DNA of 12,901 bases, from contig JBEKYH010000089.1 of NCBI GenBank assembly GCA_049511115.1, forward strand, positions 1 through 12,901, read 5' to 3'. The notes beneath the pieces were generated by a model. It was not told the origin of the DNA, did no database searches, and saw only the letters and a program-made list of their open reading frames with translations. Source of the stretch: JBEKYH01 sp049511115. GTDB taxonomy: Bacteria; Planctomycetota; Phycisphaerae; Tepidisphaerales; Tepidisphaeraceae. This document shows, piece after piece, positions 1-7,069 of the stretch; the first letter of the stretch is position 1; each line of letters begins with the position of its first letter. A program made the position numbers and the translations under genes.

Positions 1-252
1 CTGCAGGTTATGCGCCTGAACCGAGACGATCGGCGATATATCCGGTGTGCTGGCTGCTGAGTCACTTGCCGATCCCGCCGCGCCCAATTGATTTTGCAGC
101 AGCGCCTTTTCCGCCGCCGCCATCTGGTCCTGCGCCGGCTGATCCGCCGCCTGCTGTGCCCCTTCGCACCCGGCCAGACCGACCGCTGCGACAGCCAGCG
201 CCAAACACGTCATTCGTCGAATATATTTCATGGGAGCCGGGGCGGGATTCAT
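1..252 (-). CDS. Putative lipoprotein, C-terminus cut off by window edge
   Basis: The reading frame enters the window at its left edge without a stop, so only the first 84 codons are visible. The start at 252 is chosen because a perfect GGAGGT Shine-Dalgarno (263-258) lies five bases upstream. An internal ATG at 231 would remove only MNPAPAP. The N-terminus carries basic residues (KYIRR), a hydrophobic stretch (LALAVAAVGLAG) and a lipobox LAGC with Cys29, so it is probably exported and lipid-anchored. The mature part is rich in Ala, Gln, Asp and Ser (EGAQQAADQPAQDQM) and looks like a flexible linker. No domain can be recognised in the visible part, so no function is assigned. It is divergent from the RskA-like gene, with 87 bases between the starts. 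The lipoprotein call is firm; the role is unknown. Confidence 0.72.
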   Translation of the reverse strand, partial: MNPAPAPMKYIRRMTCLALAVAAVGLAGCEGAQQAADQPAQDQMAAAEKALLQNQLGAAGSASDSAASTPDISPIVSVQAHNLQ

Positions 253-283
253 CAAGTACCTCCAACAACCGCGCTAGAACTGG

Positions 284-312
284 ATTGTGGCCATCAATGC
301 GAATAAAGTCAA
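284..312 (-). promoter_or_regulatory. Candidate sigma70-type promoter for the left-edge lipoprotein
   Basis: On the minus strand a TTGACT -35 hexamer (312-307) is followed after 17 bases by CACAAT (289-284), which matches four of six -10 positions. Transcription would begin near 277, leaving a leader of about 25 bases that contains the GGAGGT site. The match is moderate and made by eye. Planctomycete promoters often deviate from this consensus. Confidence 0.35.
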
Positions 313-339
313 ACGCAGGAAACCCCTGTTGGAAGGCAC

Positions 340-912
340 ATGACCGAAGGCGGACCAGACCAAACTCCACGTCCAACGATTGATGCCGCGCGATCTCCCT
401 CGGAATGGGGCTCCGCGTTGATCGTGGCTTGTTTCGCCGTCGGCTGCATGATGAGCTGGGCCACCTACGAAATGCATCAGCGCATCGGCACTGAAGTGGC
501 TGTCAACCATTACCGCCACGACATCGACCTCATGTCCGGCCAGCAGAATGATCTGGCCGCCCTTCTGGCTGACCCGCGAACTCGGCTCATCCGCCTCGAT
601 CCGGTGGATCAGTTATCGCCTCTGGGCGCGGCCACGGTCGCCTGGAACAAGGACCGCCAGCGCGGTGCGGTATTCCTGGGCGCCACGGCCACCGCCGCAT
701 CACGCCGTTACCTTCTCTGGCTCGTATCCAATGGTGGGGCAAATTCCCAGACCAGTTTTGGCCCGACTCAGCCCGGCCAGGCAATTTATCTCTTCGCCGC
801 TCCCCCGGGCATTGCCGTCGCCCCAACGGAAATCTTCCTCACCGATTGGACCCCCGGTGATTCACAAACAGGCCCGGCCCTGGCGCGCGGAAAGATTCGC
901 ATTGAAGACTAA
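340..912 (+). CDS. Membrane-anchored RskA-like (anti-sigma-K factor C-terminal) domain protein
   Basis: The 190-residue protein has a cytoplasmic tail of about 24 residues, one membrane segment (about 24-42, SALIVACFAVGCMMSW) and an extracytoplasmic domain. That domain follows the RskA C-terminal pattern: ALLADPRTRLIRLDP (about 74-88), a strand ATVAWNKDRQRGAVFLG, the YLLWLV core near residue 125 where the family has YQLWLI, and a final FLTDWTPGDSQTGP-ALARGKI block matching the family's VTxEPxGGSxxPTGP. Known RskA proteins bind a sigma factor through an N-terminal zinc-finger-like domain; this protein has no room for one and no sigma gene lies nearby. A GGAAGG ribosome-binding site precedes the ATG. 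It is 10 bases upstream of hsp20, so probably in the same operon. The fold call is fairly sure; a real anti-sigma function is doubtful. Confidence 0.68.
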   Translation: MTEGGPDQTPRPTIDAARSPSEWGSALIVACFAVGCMMSWATYEMHQRIGTEVAVNHYRHDIDLMSGQQNDLAALLADPRTRLIRLDPVDQLSPLGAATVAWNKDRQRGAVFLGATATAASRRYLLWLVSNGGANSQTSFGPTQPGQAIYLFAAPPGIAVAPTEIFLTDWTPGDSQTGPALARGKIRIED

Positions 913-922
913 AATCTACGCC

Positions 923-1270
923 ATGCAAAAAGGCTTCTACAGCTTCTTCCCGCATCAGACCTGGGAGCCCAGCGTCAATCTGTATGAGACGGACCTTGCG
1001 TATATGGTCTGTGTGGACCTCTCGGGTGTGGAAAAGGAAAAGATCGACATCGAAGTCATCGGTCAGAGGCTGACGATCAAGGGAAACCGATCGGTTCCCA
1101 CTTGCGCGCAGACCAGTCCCGCCCAGGGGCGCACCCGACTGCACCAGATGGAAATCGACCACGGCCCCTTCGCCCGGGAGGTGGAATTGCCGCAGAACGT
1201 GCAACAGGACCGCATCACCGCCCAGCACGTCAATGGAATGCTCTGGATTGAATTGCCCAAGAGGAAATAG
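923..1270 (+). CDS. Hsp20/alpha-crystallin family small heat-shock protein
   Basis: Small heat-shock proteins are ATP-independent holdases that keep unfolding proteins soluble in the cytoplasm. The 115-residue product carries the alpha-crystallin signature throughout: WEPSVNLYETDLAYMVCVDLSG (14-35), EKEKIDIEVIGQRLTIKGNR (37-56), DHGPFAREVELPQNV (79-93) and the A-x3-NGxL motif AQHVNGMLWIELPK (100-113). It is short for the family (usually about 140-150 residues). The N-terminal arm is only about 13 residues, and the protein ends at PKRK, so the C-terminal I-x-I tail that links dimers into large oligomers is missing. The frame is open further upstream, but that part overlaps the RskA-like gene and has no Hsp20 character, so the ATG 10 bases after the preceding stop is used. 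No strong ribosome-binding site is seen, so coupling is likely. Lon follows 37 bases later. Confidence 0.88.
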   Translation: MQKGFYSFFPHQTWEPSVNLYETDLAYMVCVDLSGVEKEKIDIEVIGQRLTIKGNRSVPTCAQTSPAQGRTRLHQMEIDHGPFAREVELPQNVQQDRITAQHVNGMLWIELPKRK

Positions 1271-1307
1271 ACCAAACACACGGCCACAAAAATGGCCGGC
1301 CCAACCT

Positions 1308-3734
1308 ATGGCTGATTTTCAGATCATCGAACGCAACGACGCCGGCACAACGCTCCGCGCCATCGGCAGCGGCCAGCAACTGGTCATTCCCCATCAGCTT
1401 CCCATCCTGCCCGTCAAGAATCTCGTCCTCTTCCCCGGCACCGTCCTCCCCCTGGAGGTCAGCAAAAATCTCCTCGACGATGTCATGCTCGGCGATAAAG
1501 TGATCGGCGTCATCACCCAGAAAAACGCCGACGCCGCTAATCCGACGATGGCCGATCTCCATCCCGTCGGTGTCATCTGCATGATCCTCAAGCTCCTGAA
1601 GCTGCGCGACAACAATCAATCCATCATCGTGCACGGCCTGATGCGCTTCCGCCTTCTGGAGCTGACCAAGACCGAGCCGTTTCCGATCGGCAGGGTTGAA
1701 GTCTTGCAGGAAGTCGTCACCGCCGGCACGGGGATGGATGCCCTCACCGCCAGCGTCCGCCAGCAGGCCAACCGCATGATTGAACTGAGCCCCGGCGCGC
1801 CGGAAGAAGCTGCTCAGGTCCTCACCAACATCACCAGCCCCGGCGCGTTGGCCGACTTTCTCGCGGCCAATCTGCCTAACGGCCAGACCTCTGAAAAGCA
1901 GCGCCTGCTGGAAGAACTCGATGTCGAAAAGCGCCTGCGCATCCTGGCCGGGTCGCTGGCGGCGCAGCTCGATGTGATGGAGTTGCAAAGCCGCATCAAT
2001 GACCAGGTCAAGGAAAACATCGACAAGAGCCAGCGCCGCTACTACCTGCAGGAGCAGATGAAGGCCATCCGCAAGGCCCTGGGCGACCAGGACTCCGGCG
2101 CGGACGGGGCCGAGGTCGATTCGCTTCGCACCAAGCTCGAGGCCGCCAAGCTGCCAGAATTGGTCATGAAGGAAGCCACGCGCGAATTGGAGCGCCTGGA
2201 ATCCATCCCCAACGCCAGCCCCGAATACGGCGTCATCCGCACTTATTTGCAGATTCTCAGCGAGCTGCCCTGGGTGGTGGAAACCACCGACAAAATCGAC
2301 CTCGTCGAGGCGCGCAAAATCCTCGACCGCGATCATCACGACCTGGACAAGGTCAAACGCCGCATCATTGAATACCTCGCGGTACGCAAGCTCAAGCCCG
2401 ACGGCGGCGGCGCCATCCTCTGCTTTGTCGGCCCGCCGGGCGTCGGCAAAACGTCGCTTGGCAAATCCATCGCCGAAGCAATGGGGCGAAAATTCATCCG
2501 CGTCGCGCTGGGCGGCGTGCGCGATGAGGCCGACATCCGCGGCCACCGCCGCACGTACATTGGCTCCATGCCCGGCCGCATCATCGCCGAGCTGCGCAAG
2601 GCCGGCACGCGCAATCCCGTCATGATGCTCGACGAGATCGACAAGGTCGGCAACGATTTCCGCGGCGATCCCGCGTCGGCGCTGCTGGAGGTCCTCGACC
2701 CCGCGCAAAATCACACGTTTACCGATCATTACCTCGACGTGCCGTTCGATCTTTCGCGCGTCCTTTTCATTGCCACCGCCAATACGATGGACACGGTGCC
2801 GGGTCCGTTGCGCGACCGCATGGAAGTGATCGATATCCCAGGCTACACGAGTTCCGACAAGCTGCTCATCGCGCGGCAATATCTGGTGCCGCGCCAGTTG
2901 GACGCCAACGGCTTAAAGCCGGATCAGGCTCGTTTCAGTGACGCCTCGCTGAAATGGCTCATCGACGGGTACACGCGCGAAGCTGGCGTGCGCGCCCTGG
3001 AGCGATCCATCGGCTCGGTCGCCCGATCCATTGCGGCGGAGATCGTCGGCGGAAAGACACAGCGCGAAATCGTCAGCAAGGACATGGTCACTCAGGTGCT
3101 GGGTCCGCGAAAATTCGACCCCGAGCTGGCCGCGCGCACCAGCGTCCCCGGCGTGGCCACGGGAATGGCCTACACCCCCGTCGGCGGCGAAATCCTCTTC
3201 ATCGAAGCCACGCGCATGCCCGGGAAGGGAAACATCACCCTGACCGGCCAGATCGGCGAAGTCATGAAGGAATCCGCCACCGCCGCCTACAGCCTGATCC
3301 GCAGCCGCGCCGAGGAACTGGGCATCAAGCCGGAACTGCTGGCCAACAGCGACTTCCACATCCATGTCCCCGCCGGCGCCGTCCCCAAGGACGGGCCTAG
3401 CGCGGGTGTGGCCATGTTCACGGCGCTGGCGTCGCTCATGCTCAACCGGCCGGTGCGGCATGATCTGGCCATGACCGGGGAAATCACCCTGCGCGGCTTG
3501 GTCCTGCCCATCGGCGGCCTCAAGGAAAAAACCCTCGCCGCCAAACGCGCCGGCATCCGCCAGGTGATCGCCCCCAAGCGCAATGAAAAAGATTTGCCCG
3601 ATATTCCGCAGGAAGTCCGCGACACGCTCAAATTTCATTTCGTCGAGAATATCGACCAGGTATTGAAGCTGGCCCTAGGCGAAGCGCCGGGGAAAAACGG
3701 GCAGTTGCGACGCGCCGAACATAAGCCGCGTTGA
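1308..3734 (+). CDS. lon: ATP-dependent serine protease Lon (S16 family)
   Basis: Lon is a cytoplasmic hexamer that unfolds and degrades damaged and regulatory proteins. In the 808-residue form the order is: N-terminal LON substrate-binding domain (about 30-225, starting LPILPVKNLVLFPGTVLPLEV), a helical region (about 225-330), AAA+ module with Walker A GPPGVGKT (375-382) and Walker B VMMLDEID (438-445), a sensor-2 region YTREAGVRALER, and the S16 protease domain (about 600-790). The catalytic dyad is present: Ser698 in PKDGPSAG and Lys741 in GLKEKT, spaced 43 residues as in E. coli (Ser679/Lys722). It is slightly longer than E. coli Lon (784) through a short tail. ATG 1308 (MADFQ) is chosen because the earlier in-frame ATG at 1233 would overlap hsp20; neither has a clear ribosome-binding site. 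Pairing with hsp20 fits a heat-shock or proteostasis operon. Confidence 0.97.
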   Translation: MADFQIIERNDAGTTLRAIGSGQQLVIPHQLPILPVKNLVLFPGTVLPLEVSKNLLDDVMLGDKVIGVITQKNADAANPTMADLHPVGVICMILKLLKLRDNNQSIIVHGLMRFRLLELTKTEPFPIGRVEVLQEVVTAGTGMDALTASVRQQANRMIELSPGAPEEAAQVLTNITSPGALADFLAANLPNGQTSEKQRLLEELDVEKRLRILAGSLAAQLDVMELQSRINDQVKENIDKSQRRYYLQEQMKAIRKALGDQDSGADGAEVDSLRTKLEAAKLPELVMKEATRELERLESIPNASPEYGVIRTYLQILSELPWVVETTDKIDLVEARKILDRDHHDLDKVKRRIIEYLAVRKLKPDGGGAILCFVGPPGVGKTSLGKSIAEAMGRKFIRVALGGVRDEADIRGHRRTYIGSMPGRIIAELRKAGTRNPVMMLDEIDKVGNDFRGDPASALLEVLDPAQNHTFTDHYLDVPFDLSRVLFIATANTMDTVPGPLRDRMEVIDIPGYTSSDKLLIARQYLVPRQLDANGLKPDQARFSDASLKWLIDGYTREAGVRALERSIGSVARSIAAEIVGGKTQREIVSKDMVTQVLGPRKFDPELAARTSVPGVATGMAYTPVGGEILFIEATRMPGKGNITLTGQIGEVMKESATAAYSLIRSRAEELGIKPELLANSDFHIHVPAGAVPKDGPSAGVAMFTALASLMLNRPVRHDLAMTGEITLRGLVLPIGGLKEKTLAAKRAGIRQVIAPKRNEKDLPDIPQEVRDTLKFHFVENIDQVLKLALGEAPGKNGQLRRAEHKPR

Positions 3735-3750
3735 CCGACGGCTCGTTATC

Positions 3751-5514
3751 CTAGTGCAGCAACCCCGTCGGCTTAAACGGCTCTTCCTGCAAAATCACGT
3801 TGTTGTATCGCAGCAGCGTCCCCTTGGCCCGTTCCAATCGCTCCAGGGCGATGTTGTAATTGGCGATGGCCTGGTTCTCCGCCTCGGACTGTTGCGCCAA
3901 CTGATCGGCCAGTTGCAGGCGCAATTGCACGAATTCCGGCGTCATCGCCTCGGTTCCCCGTTCCTGGCGCACCACGACATCATCCAGAGCGCGCTGGGCG
4001 GCCAGGCGCGATTGCCGGTTGGTTTCAATCAGGTGATACGTTGTCTCCACCTCGCGCGCGCCCTGACGCACATCCACCGATACCTGGTCGATCAATTCCG
4101 AATACTGTTCGATGGCCTGCTGACGCTGCAACGTCGTGCGGAGCACGATGGCCAGCGCCTCACGGTTGCCCAGCGGAAATTCAAATTGCAGCCCCAGGCT
4201 GTATTCGAAGTGGCCGAATTTGATCTGGTCGCTCGCCGCATCCCCATAGTTGCTCCCCACCACGTTGGGCGCGACCGAACCCACAAAATCCAGCTTGGGC
4301 AATGTGTTATTCTGGGCCACCTTATAGGTCACCGAAGCCGTATCAATCGCCAGAAGCTGCTCGCCCAGTTCAAAGCGATTCTCCACCGCCGAGCTGATCT
4401 GGTCCGCCATGTCGAAATTCATCGGCGACTCGACCGGGTCGTCGGCCGCGACGATCAAAACCGTGCTGGAGACGGGGAGATTCGGGTCGTTCATCAACTG
4501 CTTGAGTTGGTCGGATAGATTTCGCGCATCCGCCTTGGCGCGGATCAGCGCCGACCGCCGCGCTTCCAGCGAGGTCTGCACCTGCGACACTTCCAGCGAA
4601 CTGGTCAGGTGTTCCACCCTGCTGAATTGGAGCTGATAGGCCGACTCGTTTTCCCGCAACAGGCTCTCTTCCACCGCCACATCGCGCTGTGACTGCACCA
4701 ATTGCCAGTACGCCTCCTCGAGCTTGGAAATGTCTTCCTCCAGCGACTTGCGGAATTCCAGCAGGCTCTTGCGCGCGTCGTTGCGGCTGATGAAAATGCG
4801 CGCCTCGTTGACGTCGGAGCCGAAATTCCGCAGCAGGGGCTGGGTCAGTTGGAAGTTGATCTTGTTCTGGTAGTAGGGATTGTCGAAGAAACGCTGGGGG
4901 ATCAATAGGTTATACGTCGTGTCGTAGTCCACCTGAATCTGGCCGCCGCTCACCAAGTTCTCTTTGATGCCGGCCTGCCCCTCGTAAATATCCTGTTTGT
5001 CATAGAATACGGTGCTGGTCAGCATGTCCGGATTGCTCGGATCGGTGAAAATCTCGCCGCCCGTCTCGTCGTCCTTCTTCTGAAACTGCAAATTGCTGAA
5101 TAGCGTCGGGTCAAAGAGCGCCTCCGCCTCCGTCACACGGCTGGCGTCAATCGACGGTTGATAGCCCGCGACCTTCACATCATGGTTGTAAAGCACCAGG
5201 CGCTGAACGGCCTGCTGCAATGTGAGCCGCAAAACTGGCTCATCGTCAGAGCCAAGCGAGGGACCCGTGGTCGGCCCGGCCAAATAACCCGGGCGCGTGG
5301 TCCCGGCCGTAGCATTGCCGCTACCGCCCAGGGGATCAATCTGCTCGGTCGCCAGCGGCTGCAATTGATCGGATGGGTCAAGCCTCGCCTGGGCGCGTTC
5401 CGACCGCTGCAACATGCGCGGATCGAACACCGGCGGGTCCGCCGGCATTCCACAACCGGCCGTGTGCAACGCCAACAGGGAAACGCCACAGACTAACAAC
5501 TTCTTGCGGGGCAT
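3751..5514 (-). CDS. TolC/OEP-family outer-membrane efflux lipoprotein
   Basis: Proteins of this family form trimeric outer-membrane channels joined to a periplasmic adaptor and an inner-membrane pump or type I secretion ATPase. The 587-residue product starts MPRKKLLVCGVSLLALHTAGC, a lipoprotein signal with Cys21 as the lipidation site. An upstream in-frame ATG at 5619 would bury this signal behind 35 residues, so 5514 is preferred; AAGGA lies about ten bases upstream. A Pro/Gly-rich linker (about 25-95) is followed by two OEP repeats (about 95-340 and 365-565). The first contains the beta-strand motif QPLLRNFG (225-232), the second FPLGNREA (446-453). Both have long Gln/Glu/Ala-rich helices such as LEEDISKLEEAYWQLVQSQRD that build the coiled-coil tunnel. 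No adaptor or pump gene is present, so the substrate is unknown. It ends 16 bases from the lon stop, convergent. Confidence 0.88.
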   Translation of the reverse strand: MPRKKLLVCGVSLLALHTAGCGMPADPPVFDPRMLQRSERAQARLDPSDQLQPLATEQIDPLGGSGNATAGTTRPGYLAGPTTGPSLGSDDEPVLRLTLQQAVQRLVLYNHDVKVAGYQPSIDASRVTEAEALFDPTLFSNLQFQKKDDETGGEIFTDPSNPDMLTSTVFYDKQDIYEGQAGIKENLVSGGQIQVDYDTTYNLLIPQRFFDNPYYQNKINFQLTQPLLRNFGSDVNEARIFISRNDARKSLLEFRKSLEEDISKLEEAYWQLVQSQRDVAVEESLLRENESAYQLQFSRVEHLTSSLEVSQVQTSLEARRSALIRAKADARNLSDQLKQLMNDPNLPVSSTVLIVAADDPVESPMNFDMADQISSAVENRFELGEQLLAIDTASVTYKVAQNNTLPKLDFVGSVAPNVVGSNYGDAASDQIKFGHFEYSLGLQFEFPLGNREALAIVLRTTLQRQQAIEQYSELIDQVSVDVRQGAREVETTYHLIETNRQSRLAAQRALDDVVVRQERGTEAMTPEFVQLRLQLADQLAQQSEAENQAIANYNIALERLERAKGTLLRYNNVILQEEPFKPTGLLH

Positions 5515-5569
5515 GACTGGTTGATTCCTTTTACGGCCGATAACAGGCCCACCATTAGATCGGCACGCC

Positions 5570-5610
5570 GTCCGATTTGCTACAAATTTGAGCAACCCTA
5601 ACAATCGGAC
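5570..5610. promoter_or_regulatory. Nested inverted repeat in the divergent OEP/ctaA-side intergenic region
   Basis: GTCCGATT (5570-5577) and AATCGGAC (5603-5610) form a perfect eight-base inverted repeat with a 25-base spacer. Inside it lie TTGCT/AGCAA arms (5577-5581 and 5591-5595) around the eight-base palindrome CAAATTTG (5583-5590). It is the most symmetric segment between the OEP start (5514) and the small membrane ORF (5698), which suits an operator shared by divergent genes. No regulator is assigned and no clear promoter hexamer pair was found around it. Confidence 0.35.
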
Positions 5611-5697
5611 CTTCACCAACCAGCGCCCTCCTCTTGCCTCTTAGAGCCGGATGGAGGAGAGGTTATTCCCCAAATGGTATTAACAAGGAAACACAAA

Positions 5698-5880
5698 ATG
5701 AACGCCGAGACGCCGAGACGCCGAGGAAGGCTTCTGGATGGATTTGCGAGGCTGGTATACTATCTTATCTATGCGACCATTGTTATCTGCATTGCGATAT
5801 TGCTGTACATGATAATGGTCGCGGAGTTCAGCGGCCATCGAATCAATGGTCCAATACCACCAGCACCTACTGTCCAATAG
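5698..5880 (+). CDS. Possible small single-pass membrane protein
   Basis: This 60-residue ORF has an Arg-rich N-terminus (MNAETPRRRGRLLDGFAR), one strong membrane segment (about 20-43, VYYLIYATIVICIAILLYMIMVA) and a short tail ending PIPPAPTVQ. The ATG at 5698 has AAGGA eight bases upstream. An in-frame ATG at 5674 would add eight residues, also behind a purine-rich stretch (GGAGGAGAGG). Positive charges before the helix predict the N-terminus inside. It lies just upstream of ctaA, where small membrane proteins of oxidase clusters are common, but it matches no family I know. The first codons are made of three ACGCCGAG repeats that may belong to a dispersed repeat, so part of the ORF could be fortuitous. 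Confidence 0.5.
   Translation: MNAETPRRRGRLLDGFARLVYYLIYATIVICIAILLYMIMVAEFSGHRINGPIPPAPTVQ
5702..5725 (+). repeat. Three tandem ACGCCGAG units
   Basis: Three perfect eight-base copies (5702-5709, 5710-5717, 5718-5725) lie directly after the ATG of the small membrane ORF and encode NAETPRRRG. Similar short GA-rich tandem motifs are found between genes in many environmental bacteria and give spurious ETPRRR-like peptides. I cannot tell here whether this is such a dispersed element or true coding sequence. Confidence 0.6.
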
Positions 5881-5971
5881 CCCCTCAACCCCTTATGACC
5901 GGGAATCCAGACAGCCCACGACTCCACCATTGAGCGCGCCAACTCAGGTTGGTATCGTTTCCCCCACTTCC

Positions 5972-7048
5972 ATGCCAAGCGAGACCTATAACCGCGGATT
6001 GCATCGCATTGCCATGTTGGCGGCAGCGGCGACGTTTCCTCTCATTTTCCTCGGCGGCCTGGTCACCAGCCATCAGGCCGGCCTGGCTGTTCCCGATTGG
6101 CCCAACAGCTTCGGCTACAACATGTTCCTGTTCCCGCCCCGGTATTGGGATGGGGGGATTTTTTTCGAGCATACGCACCGCCTTTGGGCCAGCGTTGTGG
6201 GAATGATCTGCATTGTTTTGTGTGCCTGGGCATGGTGGACCGACTCACGCCGGTTGATCCGGGGGCTGGCCACGGCCGTGCTTGCCATGGTCATTGTCCA
6301 AGGGATTCTCGGCGGCCTGCGGGTGATTTTTAAGAACCTCGACCTGGCCATGGTCCATGCCTGCGTCGCCCAGGCTTTTTTCTGCTTGGCCGCGCTCATG
6401 GCCGTCGTAACGAGTCGCTGGTGGACCACCGCTCCCGATTTAACCAAATCCGAAGATGCCGGCCACGGACGCCGGCTGGTTATTGCGGCCGGGGCGACCG
6501 TTGCGGTTGTCTATTGCCAGCTCATCGTCGGCGCCGTCATGCGGCACGAAAAAGCGGGACTGGCTGTGCCGGATATCCCGCTGATTTACGGCCGCCTTGT
6601 CCCCCCCACCACGGCATCCGAACTGGCGTCCATCAACTCACTACGAGTCTGGAAGCTCGATCTACCCGCCGTCACGCTAGGGCAAATCTGGCTCCATTAC
6701 GCCCATCGTGTCGGAGCTTTAGTCGTCAGTTTCTTCATTCTCGGCCTGGTAGCGCACATTCTCCTCTTCCATCGCCGCCGCCGCGGACTTGTAAGCTTGG
6801 CGCTCCTCCTCCTCGGTTTGCTTATCACGCAACTTGTGCTGGGCCTCGCAACGGTGTATTACAAAAAGCCGGCCGACGTGGCCAGCGCCCATGTTGCGGT
6901 CGGGGCGCTAGTTCTGATGGTCAGTTTCGTGATTACCGTGGCCGCGCGTCGGCTTTATTGGCCCAGAGCGAAACAGCAACTGCGCGAACTGTCGGACGGC
7001 CTGCAGGCGTCCCGCACTCAAGCTTCAATCCTGAGTCCCCAACCATGA
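5972..7048 (+). CDS. ctaA: Haem A synthase (COX15/CtaA family)
   Basis: CtaA oxidises the C8 methyl group of haem O to a formyl group, giving haem A for aa3-type cytochrome c oxidases, in the cytoplasmic membrane. The 358-residue product has about eight membrane helices arranged as two related four-helix bundles. Likely haem ligands, by family pattern, are His69 (EHTHR), His129 (MVHACVAQ), His245 (HYAHRVGA) and His307 (SAHVAVGA). Both halves repeat the loop motif AGLAVPDxP, once as AGLAVPDWPNSFG and once as AGLAVPDIPLIYG, which shows the internal duplication. The Cys pair known from the B. subtilis enzyme's outer loop is absent. ATG 5972 places the conserved LHRIAMLAAAATFPLIFLGGL near the start. 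An in-frame ATG at 5846 would add 42 Ser/Pro/Thr-rich residues and overlap the small ORF; neither start has a good ribosome-binding site. It abuts ctaB. Confidence 0.92.
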   Translation: MPSETYNRGLHRIAMLAAAATFPLIFLGGLVTSHQAGLAVPDWPNSFGYNMFLFPPRYWDGGIFFEHTHRLWASVVGMICIVLCAWAWWTDSRRLIRGLATAVLAMVIVQGILGGLRVIFKNLDLAMVHACVAQAFFCLAALMAVVTSRWWTTAPDLTKSEDAGHGRRLVIAAGATVAVVYCQLIVGAVMRHEKAGLAVPDIPLIYGRLVPPTTASELASINSLRVWKLDLPAVTLGQIWLHYAHRVGALVVSFFILGLVAHILLFHRRRRGLVSLALLLLGLLITQLVLGLATVYYKKPADVASAHVAVGALVLMVSFVITVAARRLYWPRAKQQLRELSDGLQASRTQASILSPQP

Positions 7049-7069
7049 GTGGCAACCTCTGAATCCGTC

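Noticed and set aside
548..922. Upstream extension of the Hsp20 frame inside the RskA-like gene
   Set aside because: The extra residues lack Hsp20 character and overlap a gene with a clear domain. The internal ATG at 923 gives a typical family start.
1230..2879. 549-codon open frame on the minus strand opposite lon
   Set aside because: It is antisense to the certain lon gene and its translation is rich in His, Asp and Ala without any family pattern. Long antisense frames are expected in GC-rich coding DNA.
2913..3638. 241-codon minus-strand frame within the protease domain of lon
   Set aside because: It is a shadow of lon with no motif of its own.
5628..5659. CTCCTC/GAGGAG arms upstream of the small membrane ORF
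   Set aside because: Six-base low-complexity purine/pyrimidine arms with a 20-base loop are easily found by chance.
6421..7062. 213-codon plus-strand frame inside ctaA
   Set aside because: It is an out-of-frame shadow rich in Arg and Pro; ctaA is supported by conserved His ligands across the same bases.
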